From the NCBI RefSeq assembly GCF_949987535.1, contig NC_080074.1, positions 41,585,641-41,649,640 of the forward strand: a stretch of 64,000 nucleotides of DNA, written 5' to 3'. The notes under the pieces are model-generated. The model was not told the origin of the DNA and made no database searches. It worked only from the letters and a program-made list of their open reading frames with translations. The translations under genes were made by a program, and so were the position numbers. Positions 23,331 to 35,218 of this stretch are shown here, piece after piece; position 1 is the stretch's first letter, and each line of letters begins with the position of its first letter. The stretch is from Balaenoptera acutorostrata. Its lineage: Eukaryota > Chordata > Mammalia > Artiodactyla > Balaenopteridae.

Positions 23331-25029
23331 TATTAGTACTAAAGGCCCGGAAAGGCATTCTCCTGAGGCATGTGGGATTCCGGTCAACGTTAAAATGTGG
23401 GGAATATATCCGGCTCTCTGGGCTATTTCTTTTCTTCTCTGGCCCCCAGGGTCTCTTATGTCCCCTGTCTATTGCCCCTCCCCACTCACTTCTAAAGTTC
23501 ATTATCATCTATTCTTCCACTTGGGCTCTTTTCTCGTGAGCCACTGTACCTCCCTGGCTTATTCCTTAGCCTAATGTCCATGAACGAGGGGAAAGAATTC
23601 CTCTGAAGTTTTCTAAGGATTGTTATTACTTGCTGAAGCCGTTTAAATGGAGAGTATGTAGTGAGATAGGACACCCCAGGGGAAGCTTACTGGCTGCTTG
23701 CCAAGAAGCCTCAGAGAGGCATGGTGCCTGGGTGACCTGGCTGGGAGCCAGGGTTGGCCAACAGTCATACAGGCTCAATTCACAGACCAGTTTCTCAGAT
23801 GCAGAGTCACATAAAGTAGTTCACTGGGATGGCTGTCTAAAGCCCAATGCCAACTGATTTTTACTAGAACAAGACCAGAGCAATTACAGCAACCAGAATA
23901 CTTGTAGCCATGTTAGTTATAAAGATGCAGAGCATCTCCCTCTAGGAAAATCTCTATGGAGCAAAAGAATATTCAGAATGTGTTTTGGGAGTAGAGTTTT
24001 TTCTTTGCTGCAAATATACAGATCTTAAAAAATATTTCTCAGTGTATGGCTATCTTTCTCAATGTATGAAACCTAGTACTCAATTCCATTGGCTAAGTCC
24101 CCACCCTCTGATAAAAAAGTATTCAAACTTTGGTCTTAGAAACCTTTGTTTTACTTTATTTTTTAATGTGGCAGTGAACGTTTCTGGCTGATTTATTCTT
24201 TATTTATTTATTTTTTTTTTTAGCTTAGGTCACAAGAGAAAATCTTATTTATACCATATTTTCAAGTTCTTTGGTATATGTTTCACAGTGTTCCCTATCT
24301 GAGTTACCTACATTAGAAATGATAGGGCAACAGATTGATCAAGGGAAGGAACATGGTGAAGTTAAACTTCAAATAATTATAAAAAGATCTCAGAAATTAT
24401 CTTTGGTTTGTATTCACATGTAAATGGATCCAGATCCCCTGCTCTATATATGTTACAAGACATTGATTTCTCCAGGATTTCTACCTCATTATTTGTTAAA
24501 GTGGAATCAGAGTTTAACTCCAGTCTCCAGAGGGACAATCAAAGGCAACTGGTAAAGATTTAACTTTTATACAAATGATCAAAGAAGTTCACTTTAATCT
24601 CTGAAGTCTCTAAGCATGTCCTCTATTTTTGTGCATGCTTCATTCCAGTAAAATAACAGGTTTTGGTGTTGATTCATAAAACAATTTACGAAGACTTCAG
24701 AATCAACAGTGTTCCCTAACCAAAAGGTAGATATTGCAGTGGCATCATTCACTGTTCTCATGTAAACCGATATTGCATTCCTCTCATATTGACTGGGAAA
24801 AGGAAAAAATGATTCAAAATATTTAGAAGACATCATCCTGTGCAGACTATCTTACTGTGCATTTACAACATGGTCAACATGTTATAAGCACTTACTGAAA
24901 CTGTAAGATAGGGCATTGAAAAAACGCCATTTAATTTATTTAGAGTTCTAATAAGCTAGTGCTAGTGTCTGTTACTAAGAGTCCTAGTAGTTAAAGGTCT
25001 AGGTTTCACCAATAATTAACATAAAAGCT

Positions 25030-25630
25030 AGTTCCTGTTTATGTGCACTTACTATATGCCAAGTACTATGCCTAGTGTTTTATCTAGGGCATATCACTCA
25101 AACTTCGCAACAATTGTGTTGCTATGGACTGAATATCTGTTTCCTCCCAAAATTCATGTGTTGAAACCTAACCCCCACTGTAATGATACTAGGAGGTGGA
25201 GCCTTTGGGAGGTGATTAGGTCATGAGGATAGAGCCCTCATGCATGGGATTAGTGCCATTACAAAACAGACCTTGGAGAGTTCCCTTGCCCCTTCTGCCA
25301 TGTGAGGACAGAGTGAAAAGATGGTCATCTGTGAACCGGGAAGCAGGAGCTCACCAGATACCAAATCTACTGGCACTTCGATCTTGGACTTCCCAGCCTC
25401 CAGCACTATGAGAAATAAATGTTTGTTGCTTCAGCCACCTAGTCTACGGTGTTCCTGTTAGAGCAGCTGGAACAGACTAAGACACCTGTAATTTAGGTGC
25501 TGTGGATAAACTGAGGCTTCTAGAGCTGTAATAATTTGCCCTGTGTAACAAACTGGGAGATACTTAACCTGTACTTAAACCTGGACGCTTCTAAATATTG
25601 TTTTATTAACCACTACCCTACAATTTAATT
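25030..25630 (-). repeat. MIR SINE split by the MaLR LTR
   Basis: The left part, about 25030-25116, reads CTTACTATATGCCAAGTACT and ATGCCTAGTG. The right part, about 25490-25630, reads GTGGATAAACTGAGGCTTCT and TAATTTGCCCTGTGTAACAA. Together they form one reversed MIR interrupted by the LTR at 25117-25484. Confidence 0.7.
25117..25484 (+). mobile_element. Ancient MaLR-type solo LTR (MLT1/MST-like)
   Basis: The copy begins near TGTTGCTATGGACTGAATAT, continues AAATTCATGTGTTGAAACCT, CCATGTGAGGACAGAGTGAA, and ends TATGAGAAATAAATGTTTGT with AGTCTACGGT and GGAACAGACTAAGACA. This is the layout of mammalian ERVL-MaLR LTRs. The AATAAA is the LTR polyadenylation signal. No internal retroviral genes are present. 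It interrupts a MIR. Confidence 0.8.
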
Positions 25631-26400
25631 CCATCCAAATGTCTCTGGACATTGAGCATGTTAATGTATGTGATCTCTCCTTAGCTGACAGATAGCTTAG
25701 TCACTAAGTTATTAACAGACAGTACTTGAATGTGACAATACCCAATGGCCTAACCTTAATTTTACTCTTTACTACCTTAAATTTTTACTCCTAAGAAAAG
25801 GAAGCTATTATACATGCCATTTAAAGGAATTCAGCAATACATCTAGATACTATCAATCTTCAGATTTCCAATTTCATAAATAGGGGTGTTGCATATTGGT
25901 TTATATTAAAAATACACCCATATGAATTCATCTTGATATGGATATACTAGTCACAAATGTGGACACAGACAAAGCTGGTTTGAGTCAGCAACATTAACTA
26001 ATGGTCTTATAGTTCCTGCTTTATAAACCGAACCTAAAAGAAAGAAAAACAAATACCTTTCCCAAACCAGCTCTCTCTTTCTTGGTGGGAAGGCAGACAG
26101 GTGACAGACAGGGCCAAGGCCAGGAATCTGTCAGAGTGAAGAGTAGCCCAGTGTGGATGGGAGATTTGTTAGATTTGTATGCTGGGAGTCGGGGGGCTGA
26201 GCAAATAAGAAAACATATTGAGTATAATGGGAGCCAGGTTTCTCAGCTGACAAAGGAAGGTGCAAGTATGGAAAGGAGAAAGCAAGCATAAACTCTGTGA
26301 GTTGATTTGGAATTGGAGGCGCTGTGAATTTACGGTTATATACCCATCTATCTCTCTCTCTAATAGATAGCTCATTGATATTGAGATAAATACGTATGTA

Positions 26401-26754
26401 GGGACTTCTCTGGTGGCGCAGTGGTTAAGAATCCACCTGCCAATGCAGGGGACACGGGTTCGAGCCCTGGTCCGGGAAGGTCCCACATGCCGCGGAGTAA
26501 CTAAGCCCGTGAGCCACAGCTACTGAGCCTGTGCTCTAGAGTCCGTGAGCCACAACTACTGAGCCTGCGTGCTGCAACTACTGAAGCCTGCGCGCCTAGA
26601 GCCCATGCTCCGCAACAAGAGAAGCCACCGCAATGAGAAGCCCGCGCACCGCAATGAAGAGTAGTCCCCACTCTACGCAACTAGAGAAGGCCTGCGCACA
26701 GCAATGATGACCCAATGCAGCTGGAAATAAATAAATAAATAAATTTTTAAAAAA
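26401..26754 (+). mobile_element. CHR-type SINE, full length
   Basis: The copy begins GGGACTTCTCTGGTGGCGCAG, carries the B-box GGGTTCGAGCCC around 26456-26467, and has a body with repeated GAGCCACAACTACTGAGCCT-type units and an AATAAATAAATAAATAAAT tail. An extra internal copy of the CCGTGAGCCACARCTACTGAGCCT module makes the body longer than in the 4101 copy. Its target duplication is not obvious. Confidence 0.93.
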
Positions 26755-27109
26755 GGAAATAGGTTTAAAAAAATATGTGTGTGTCTGTATGAGTGTGTGT
26801 GTACCTACATATATTTTACTATTTAGGAAAGCTAGGAGCGGTGAGATCTGGTTCCTAAATATTACTCTTCACAAAAGAAATCAGGGCACCTTAGATAAAA
26901 GCTAAAGCCAAGGCAGTGAGAGAACAAGATGAACCTAGATTACCTTGAGCCAAAAAGAAACAAAGTTCTCAAAGAATAATGGGGCAGAAGCCAGCTTGAA
27001 GGGGATCCCAGTAGCCAAAACTGGGGAATTCTAAACATCAAAATAAATAGTCATATTGATGGATTATAATCCACTGAAGACAATAGGAATCCATTAGTCC
27101 ACAAAATTC

Positions 27110-27210
27110 AAAGAGAGGGAGAGGGAAAGAGTACAGGAGAAGGAAAAGGAGGAGGGGGGAGGGGGGAAGGAGAGGGAGGAAGAGGGGGAGGAGGAGAAAA
27201 ATAAGAAAGG
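27110..27210 (+). repeat. G/A-rich tract
   Basis: A roughly 100-bp nearly pure purine run with GAGGGAG, GGAGGGGGGAGG and GGGGGAGGAGG motifs. Confidence 0.8.
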
Positions 27211-27518
27211 GACATCATTTTCTTAAAGTTGAATGGCAAGGCATAAATGCAGAAGGAATAATGGAATTAGAAATCACATGACATTCATTGGAGTAAACTA
27301 TTAATTTAGGCAAGAAACCTCAATGGATGCTAAAACCTATGGGTGAAAGCAGATCAACTGTGGCAAACATCATCCCAATCAAGCAATCAAATTCAACACC
27401 ACCAAAATGCGGAATATCAATAATGTTGATACCTGATAGGAAGGCAATGGAAAAAACACAGTATCATTTCTGTGACATTATATATCTATAAATATATATA
27501 CATTTATATATATTTATA

Positions 27519-27522
<4 letters not shown>

Positions 27523-27573
<51 letters not shown>
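27523..27573 (+). repeat. (TA)n microsatellite
   Basis: About 25 perfect TA units, preceded by imperfect TATATTTATA repeats from 27480. The open reading frame rich in Tyr and Ile across it is an artefact of the repeat. Confidence 0.97.
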
Positions 27574-27575
<2 letters not shown>

Positions 27576-28528
27576 GCAATCACGAGAAAATATCAGACAA
27601 ACCCACATTAAGAATCATTCTATAAAATGCTTGCCTTCAACATATCAATGTCACGGAAGTCAAGGAAAGATTAAAGCACTGTTCCAGATCGAGGGATGTT
27701 AGGAAGACATGACGACTGGGTACAAAGTTCATCCTGAATCGCTACAAGTGCTATCTCTGGGACAATTTGTGAAACTTGAAAAAGGTCTCTGGGTGCTCTG
27801 AGTTAAATGTATATGGGAGTTCTTTGTACGATTCTTGCAAATTTTCTGTAACGTTAACAGCTTTTCCAAGAGAAGATAAAATACAGAAAAAAGAAACAGT
27901 TGTGGTTTGGTTGGGCAATCTGGCGCTGAACCTCGTAAGCTAAATACAGAAAGGGCAGTTTATCAAGCTTCTCTGTGGGGAGAATGCCAGCTCATAGCAG
28001 TCTTCTACACAACAGACCCTCTTCCAGCATTGGCTCTGCATTCCAGCTTAAAAATACTGCTGTGTGAGGGAGGTTAAACTGCTACCCAATGCACAGATAT
28101 ATATCAAACCCAGCAAAAGACAAGTTTGCAAGACAAGCATTCAGTAAGCTTTAGTTTGTGCTGATAACCAAGTATGCCCAGTTCACATAAAACCACAATT
28201 GCAGTATAATCTGTAATAATAGCTGCAGGGCTTACAAAAGCTTTATCTGCAAGATGGTTATATGCTCCATGTTTCAAACTTCATAGACTCGCAGCTCCTC
28301 CTACTCAATCTACTGGTTCAACAAATAAGCCAAACTTAAAACCATGTGAGTAAGCATTTTCAAAACTAATGTTTTGTATTCTTTGCCTTTCAGAATATAA
28401 TATATTCAAGGGCCAATTTTCCATGTCACTTTCTAGGTAAATCTGAAATCTCACAAAAACTGTTACAACAAAAATCTTTCCTGAGAACCCTTGATGCTGT
28501 TATATAAGACAAATCATATTATACCAAT

Positions 28529-28562
28529 TATATATATACATATACATATACATATACATATA
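28529..28562 (+). repeat. (TATACA)n short tandem repeat
   Basis: TATATATACA followed by repeats of TATACA/CATATA. Confidence 0.85.
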
Positions 28563-29453
28563 GAGTAACAAAAGGAAACCTCTAAATTCAGACTTTCTTG
28601 ACCTAGTTTTACAAATCAAGTGTGTACAGAGGGTTTCTGCTTATGTTCAATTAATGGGTTTAAGAAGCACAATGATTTTCTTCTCTGCTTAACAATGTTT
28701 TGCCTTATCTAAAGGTTGGGTTCCTTCTTTTTTCTTCTGTGAACTGTCCTCACCCTGATTCTCTCCCTTTGCCTTTTAGATGTTTGCGTTATGTCCAATG
28801 CACTGATTTCTTGACATTTACTACATACAAATGGTCAGAAAATAACAAAGAGCATGTAGACCTCAAACTAGCAAGTTATGAATCTGGTTAATAGCTATTT
28901 TGAAATTTATTGGGGTCTGTTAAAAATACTGAGGTTTAGAGAAAATGTGCACGTCTTTCTTTCCTCCTTGACTAAGGAATCACGTCACAACTTTACTTCA
29001 CATACCTCTGCAAGCACAAGAAATATAGCTGTGAAGTAATGAAAGTAAAAACAATGGAAGAAAAAAACTGGCACATTCAAAGAGGGGAGGCAATCTTGAA
29101 GGTCCAGAGGAGCTGAGGTAACAATTTTTGAACTCCAGGCAAGGAAAGCAAGTTTGAAGAATATAGCATAAAGGGCAGACACCAAGAAGGAAGAGGAACA
29201 AGGAAAAGTAGGCTTTTCCTTCTTAACTATGCTCTCCTCTCCTTGCTATAATTGGTACCTCTAATTCAAGTCTTAACAAATCTAACTCTGAAAGTCTGTA
29301 AATTTCTCCTTCATCCAGCCATTGAACTCGGTGTATCCTACCCTGACCTCTCCCACTAACAATTCATTTACACAATAAAGACATAGTAATTTTCCAGCTT
29401 GTGCTGCACACACACACGAAGTCCAAGTTCTTGACATTCAAGAATTTCTACTA

Positions 29454-29507
29454 ACACACCACTGTAAAGCAATTATACTCCAATAAAGATGTTAAAAAAA
29501 AAAAAAA
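29454..29507 (+). mobile_element. Very short L1 3'-end insertion with target duplication
   Basis: About 40 bp of L1 3' end (GTAAAGCAATTATACTCCAA then TAAAGATGTT) plus a run of As are bounded by the direct repeat AAGAATTTCTACTA, found just before (about 29440-29453) and just after the A tail. It is a severely 5'-truncated, probably young insertion. Confidence 0.88.
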
Positions 29508-29529
29508 AAGAATTTCTACTACAATCAGG

Positions 29530-29935
29530 CTCCAGTCAATCTTCATTTTCCAGGAAAGCTGATCTCCTTGCCAACCACCTCATACATCTTGTGTTTACCC
29601 TATTTATTTGGTTCCTTTAGTCTTACATTTCCTTTCCTGTCCCCCTCATCTCCGAATGCCCAAATCCCACTTCTCTTTCAGAATTCAGCTTAAGTGCCAC
29701 TTTCTCTGATTCCAACAACTAGCGGTAATTTTCCATTTTTTGAAGTCTCGGTGTACCAAATCTGGTTCACTGCTGGGGGGGCGGTTTACATTTCCTGCTT
29801 CATTCTGTACTTATGTTTCAGTCAGTCTCTTGCCTACTACATTGTGGACCACGGAAGGGAAATAACATATGGGATGTGTGATGTTTCACTCTAACCGTGA
29901 TACCTGACACAGTAAATGTATTTAGTAGGTAGTCG
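29530..29935 (+). mobile_element. L2 3' fragment
   Basis: The words CAGAATTCAGCTTAAGTGCC, ACTTTCTCTGATTCCAACAA and the closing GATACCTGACACAGTAAATG track the L2 3' consensus. A G-run (GCTGGGGGGGCGG) at about 29773 is a local oddity. Confidence 0.65.
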
Positions 29936-30124
29936 AAAGAGGAAAAGAGTAAGTGAATGAAGGTCCTGAAGAGAAGACATGGTTTCATTCTATAAACATT
30001 TTAAAGCTGTTTATATTTCAACTAAACCCTACCATTTATAGGAATAAAAGACTTCTGAATTTTTCTTATTCCATTGTACACTTTTGGTAGTGTTTCTATT
30101 CTTCTATAGCAGATGAGTCTAACC

Positions 30125-30760
30125 CATGATGATGGTGTTTCATTCAACAATTTTTATTTGGTTCCTATTGTAGGTAGGCTCTGTCCCGGGCAATTATGCT
30201 ACTAAATAAAAAAAGACAAGATGCTTGTTTTTCAATGAGTTTATGTTATAGTCAGAGGTGGCTGAAATCACACTTGTTAATAAGTAAACAAAAAGCCAGT
30301 GGATGGTGATAAACTCTACGAATAAAATACAAGAGGACAATGGCGTATAATTCTGGCAAGAGGCATTGTGAGTGTTCCTTCAGACTAGATGTTTGGAAAC
30401 AGCTTGTGTGAAGAAGTAGCATGTAAGCAGAGTTCTGATGAGAAGGAAGCTGCTTTGATCCAGAAGAGAGTCCTTATACGCAGAGAGAACATCTATGACA
30501 AAGTCCCCAAAGCAGGACAGGTTAGTTTGTTAAGAAACAGAATGAAGGCAGGGAGGCAGTGAGCGTAGTTTAAGGGCTAGATAGAGGGCCGGATTATGTA
30601 GGAACTTGTAGGACTTGGTAAGATGCTTAGGTTTTACTTTTCAAGTGTAATGTAAATCCAGTAGATGGTCTCATGAATTTAAATGACACGCAGTTTATAC
30701 TTTTAGAAGATTAGAGCCCCTGCTGTGTGAAGGATGCTACTGGAAAGGACCACAAGTGAA
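30125..30760 (-). mobile_element. L2 fragment in antisense orientation
   Basis: TTTCATTCAACAATTTTTAT and CTATTGTAGGTAGGCTCTGT give the reversed L2 3' end, followed by GGATGGTGATAAACTCTACG, AGGGCCGGATTATGTAGGAA and CTTGTAGGACTTGGTAAGAT, in consensus order on the reverse strand. Confidence 0.75.
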
Positions 30761-31109
30761 TGCTGGAAGACTCGTTGGAAACGAGGTGAAAATTGGCGGT
30801 GCCATGATCAGGGGAAGGCAGGGTGGAAATGGAAAGAAATGCCCAACTGAGGGTATGTTTTGGAGCAGGAGCCAATAGGACTAGCTGAAAACAAGATGTG
30901 TTGGGAGGGAGTGAGCGAGAGAGAAGAGCAAAGTATGGATTCATTCCAAATTTTCTTCCTAGTCTCCCATTCAAGTAATCATGAATTCTAACCTCTAGTC
31001 TTTAGCAGTTTTGGTTACTAGCATTTTGCATAGCACTTCGTAATTTGCCTGTTATTTTTTCCAACATGCTTGGATTGTAAAATTGTAGAATGTCAAATTT
31101 GGATGATGC

Positions 31110-31400
31110 CATAACATTCCTCCTTCCACCTGACAAATTCTAACTCATCCTTTAAGTCTCATCTCCTCTCTTACCTCTTCTGTAATGCATACACTGACTC
31201 CACCCTCATGTAAGATTCAGGACAACTCTTCTACCTTATTTGTTGCATAACTTCCATGACAGCAATGATGTTTTAAGTTCTTGATTAAATTCTTTTCATT
31301 ATCACCAATAAAACTGAGCTCCCAGAGAGCAGAGAATTTTTTTTTTAATCTTTGTAACTCTTATTACATAGTATTTGCAGAATGAGTGACGAGTACATAA
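31110..31400 (+). mobile_element. L2 3' fragment
   Basis: Words such as CTTTAAGTCTCATCTCCTCT, CACTGACTCCACCCTCATGT and AAACTGAGCTCCCAGAGAGC follow the L2 3' end. The final CACATAGTAGG box is degraded. Confidence 0.6.
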
Positions 31401-32144
31401 AAGAAAAAAAAATATTTGGTGAATTCCCTTAACTTAAACTATGGCAACTGGTCACTGTATCGCTTCTTAAAAATCTCCGGTAGCCACCTGCAGCACTTGA
31501 AAAAGGCAGGCTATTCCATTCACACGGTCTACTTATTGGGAACTTCTTTGACTGAGTTAAAATCTTCTTAAAGTTTTCACATTTGATTTTAGTTATATCC
31601 ACTCATTAAATGGATAAAGATATGCCCAACTCAAAACTACTTTTATCACATAGTAGTGATAAATGAGTTACAAAAACTTAATATAGAATATCCTTGCACT
31701 GTGCAGGAAGTAGGACTAAAATGAAATTCATTAACTTCCAGAACTCAACATTATATTTATAGGCCTCTGAACATTCAATTTGCAAGAAAGAGTATTATGA
31801 AGCATATATTAAGGCCCCAGAAGGAATAATTAATAACCAGCATGACCTAGAAGTGGGCTGAGAACCGGGGAAAAATATCACCATCACCCATGGATCTTCC
31901 CATTATATAGAGGTTATTTAATTTTCTTTAAATATCAAACATATGTATGTTTATACATATACATACATATATATGTATTTTAAAGTTATTCTACTTAAAA
32001 GCAATTAAGTATTTCCCAATATAAATGAATTCTGATTGCGATATCTGCAAATCTGCTATTGACATTTTCCCAGCCAGAATTTTCCTAGTAACAATACCTC
32101 TTATTTCTACACATACAGCAAGAACTGCTAAGCAAAGGAAGGCA

Positions 32145-32370
32145 CACTACAGACTCAGGCATATATGGATTCAAAGGCAAACCCCTGCCAGGCCTGTGAC
32201 TTTAAGAGATTATCGTTATTCTGCCTTGAAATCGCTGCTTCTTCATCTCTGTAAAATGGGGTAACATTCCCTTGTCATGGGTTTATGACACAGTTTAAAT
32301 TAAAAAAATGAACATAAATTTTGTAATACAGACTTGTACTAAGTAAGCATTCAACAAATACCATTATAAA
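32145..32370 (+). repeat. MIR SINE
   Basis: CTGCCAGGCCTGTGACTTTA, TTCTTCATCTCTGTAAAATG and ATTCAACAAATACCATTAT are in MIR order. Confidence 0.8.
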
Positions 32371-32724
32371 ATAGCAAATAATTACTATGATTGTATCAAA
32401 TGATTAGCAACTCCAGAAAAGTCTGTCAGGGATTTTGCAAGAGAAATTCTTAAATGGTGTTGGAGTAGTCAGAGTTGAAAGGACATCAGGGGTCACATAA
32501 GCCAGATGACATGACTCTATGATATCTCTTTCACTGACAGTTAAGAAACTTGAATATTGACTACTCAACCTTAAGAGGATTTATATTATCATTTACAGAA
32601 TTATTCTGTATTCATAAAAGACTTCAAGCACCCTTTTCCTCATATGTAGACTATGATGTGACATTTCTTATTAGATGGTTTTATTTATTTTCAACTACTT
32701 TATATTATTGATAATAAAACAAAT

Positions 32725-33300
32725 AAATACTGACATTTATAAGCAATTTATTCTGAATCTGGCTCTGTGCTGAAGACTTTACACAAGATTGCCTTATTTA
32801 ATCTTTAAAACAACCAAATGAGGTAGATATTCTTTTACCACACTTTACAGAAATAGAAACTGAAGTCTGGGAAGGTCATTTACTGTGTGGCAGGTACTGT
32901 TCTGAACCCTGTATAAGTATCAACTCATTTAATCTTCAAAACAGCCTTATGAGGAAGCTTCTATTATTATCATGTCCATTTTACAGATTATAAAAATTGA
33001 GTCTCAAGAGTCTTTAAATGCATTACACAAAGTCACATGACTAATAAATGGTGTCATCAAGATTCCAACCCAGGCAACCTGGCTCTTGGGGCCATTGTCT
33101 CAATAATACAAGGTGCAGTTTCTGAACCATGGTAGAGCAAACGGACTCTACAGCCTGTAATCCTAGCTACTTGGCTGTATTACCTCACTTTTACAATCTC
33201 CGTTTTAAAGAGGGCAAAAAGAAACTCAAAGAGGCTGGAGAATCTGGCAGTCACACGGTAGAGTCACACTTTAACCTCTAAACTGTGCTGCTTCCTCTTT
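32725..33300 (-). repeat. Cluster of two to three MIR copies in the same orientation
   Basis: A first copy (about 32725-32880: GGCTCTGTGCTGAAGACTTT, GAAATAGAAACTGAAGTCTG) is followed at once by a second (32880-33110: CTGTGTGGCAGGTACTGTTC, TCATGTCCATTTTACAGATT, CCCAGGCAACCTGGCTCTTG). A third partial copy follows (33180-33300: GGCAAAAAGAAACTCAAAGA, TTAACCTCTAAACTGTGCTG). Confidence 0.75.
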
Positions 33301-33654
33301 CGTACAGCAAAGGTTACACTGTCAAATGAAAATCACTAAATCTGTACCCACTGGATATGTTACTGCAAACAACCAAAGAAGTTTGCTGCTACTTATAGAA
33401 AGAAGCTTGCTAAACTGGTAGATATGTTCTTTTTGCTTAGATTTAGACTTTCCTGTGAAATTCACCCGTGGTGATTTGAAATGACTGATGTTCTTACAGA
33501 ATACATTTGAGAGTGACAAGTGTGCTGGGTATGACATATTTTAAACTTTATAATTTTTTCTTATATTTTTGAAACGTGAATTATGATTTTGACATCTGAA
33601 ATTCTCCTTTGTCAGATAGGGTCTCTGGAGCTAGAAGGATCTGCAGACTTCCAC

Positions 33655-34111
33655 TGTAATACAGGTGGGACAGGCGCGACCTATAGCAGTCCCCCTCAGC
33701 CATTGGTCGGCGTCGCACTGGGCCTCTCCCCCAAGCGAGCGACCGTTAGTGAGCAACTGTCAATGAGCAACTGACTGTTAGTGGTCCCACTCAGCCATTG
33801 GCTGGCACCGCAGTGGGCCCCTCCCCCAAGTGAGCGACCGTTAGTGAGCAACTGTCAATGAGCAACTGACTGTTAGTGGTCCCACTCAGCCATTGGCTGG
33901 CACTACAGCAGGCTCCCTCCCCCTCCCCCTTCTCCGTAGAAAAAGAGCCCAGAGAATGCGGACTGAGGGAAAATGTTTTTTTGCGACTAGGGTGCCATCT
34001 TCTCCGTCTGCTGGCTTTCTGATTAAAGTCGTCATTCCTGGCCCCAACAACTCATCTCCCGATTTATTGGCCTGTCACGTGGCAAGCAGAGCAAGCTTGG
34101 GCTCGGTAACA
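33655..34111 (+). mobile_element. Solo LTR of a class-I-like endogenous retrovirus, with 95-bp U3 repeats
   Basis: This roughly 457-bp unit starts TGTAATACAGGTGGGACAGG and ends GGGCTCGGTAACA (TG...CA). It is far GC-richer than its surroundings. The first half carries CCATTGG-containing tandem repeats. The second half has CTGATTAAAGTCGTCATTCC (ATTAAA-type poly(A) signal) followed by a U5-like segment. Possible 4-bp flanks CCAC/CCAT match at three of four positions. No gag, pol or env is present. Boundaries and class are inferred from layout. Confidence 0.7.
33697..33981 (+). repeat. 95-bp tandem repeat inside the LTR, about 2.5 copies
   Basis: CAGCCATTGG recurs at 33697, 33792 and 33887, an exact 95-bp period. 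Each full unit contains GAGCGACCGTTAGTGAGCAA, then CTGTCAATGAGCAACTGACT and GTTAGTGGTCCCACT. The third copy diverges after about 30 bp, so the last partial unit ends before the 3' limit given. Repeated U3 blocks with inverted CCAAT boxes are a known form of retroviral enhancer. Confidence 0.85.
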
Positions 34112-34769
34112 CCATGTGATGCAGATACAAAGGTTTTAAATGAATTTTTGCTATTAAAGTCAGAATAGCAGCCTTAAATGAGGTAGCCTAAGACCTGAAA
34201 TTCAATAATTATGCATTTGTTTGGATGAGTACATAAAGCCCCAGAAAAAAAATCACTTAAAGCACTTAGGTTTTTCACCGAGGGGAAACAAATCATTATA
34301 ATTATCTTTACTTAAAAACTCACATATTTAATAAATTTAATAAAATTTGAAACTATATAATCTTGACCTTTTCCTATTTGCGCAGATCCTACATCCTGTT
34401 TTTCCTGTTGATGAACTGTACACCTACCAAAGTCGCAGGCATTATTCCTCCCTAGCCACCTCTTCACTGAAAGGACAGTGGATAAAAACGGAGACAGAGC
34501 AGCACTGACATAGTCCTAATCGAGTAAAACTTACCACAAGACAATAGGCAAAATGTGTTCTTTTTACAACTGTCTAGTAGGATATATATTTTAAAATATA
34601 GCATGTGCTATGTATTTTAATAAATGAAAAATAATATAAATATATAACAAAAATTTAATAAAGTTAAATGTAATAATTATATAGATTATTATTTTTGCCT
34701 GGAAACAACAGGCCTAGCTGTGGAAATTAATATAAATTTTATGTTGGGAAAGCAACGCCGTATAAACAA

Positions 34770-35008
34770 CATTTAACAAACATGTACAATGTGCCAGAAT
34801 ATATAATAAGCATCTTATATGCATTATGCCTGTTATTCTTCCCAACTCTACAAGGTAGATACTATTATTTCTATTTGACAGCTGCAAATGAGACTAAGAG
34901 ATGTTAAATTCTTTGTCCAAAGGCACATAGCTGGTAAGTGGCAGAGCAGGGCATTAAGTCTTTATCTGCCCGATCCCAGAGCGTGCCCCCTTAACCATTA
35001 TGGTTTAC
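34770..35008 (-). repeat. MIR SINE
   Basis: ATGTACAATGTGCCAGAATA, CAACTCTACAAGGTAGATAC, GGCACATAGCTGGTAAGTGG and GCCCCCTTAACCATTATGG are a well-preserved reversed MIR. Confidence 0.88.
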
Positions 35009-35191
35009 TTTTTCTCATGGGTGAAAACAAAAATATCTCTCCACTCTATAAAAATGAGAATTATTTTAAAAGACTAATAATAGAAATAATAGTAGTAAAA
35101 GTAATAGACACAGGGAAAAGTCATGACATCTGGGTTCTATTTTGCCTTTGACGACAAGTAGGTTAACTTTCAAAGGCCTCGGTTCTTGAGT

Positions 35192-35218
35192 GGGGGGGGG
35201 AGGGGAGGGGGGAGGGGA
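35192..35218 (+). repeat. G-tract, potential G-quadruplex
   Basis: Runs of 9, 4, 6 and 4 G separated by single A bases. It lies about 200 nt downstream of the donor of the large NAV3 exon; on the transcript strand it is C-rich. Confidence 0.85.

Noticed and set aside
24594..24836. 80-codon minus-strand frame ending NEACTKIEDMLRDFRD
   Set aside because: It looks somewhat protein-like but has no recognised family. It ends within the intron without a clear donor of the right phase, so there is no support as an exon.
27472..27702. Tyr/Ile-rich frame over the (TA)n tract
   Set aside because: Low-complexity microsatellite translation.
33658..34130. Tandem GC-rich repeats as a possible CRISPR array or CpG-island promoter
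   Set aside because: The repeats are contiguous 95-bp units without spacers in a mammalian intron. The layout fits an LTR U3 better, and CpG density is modest.
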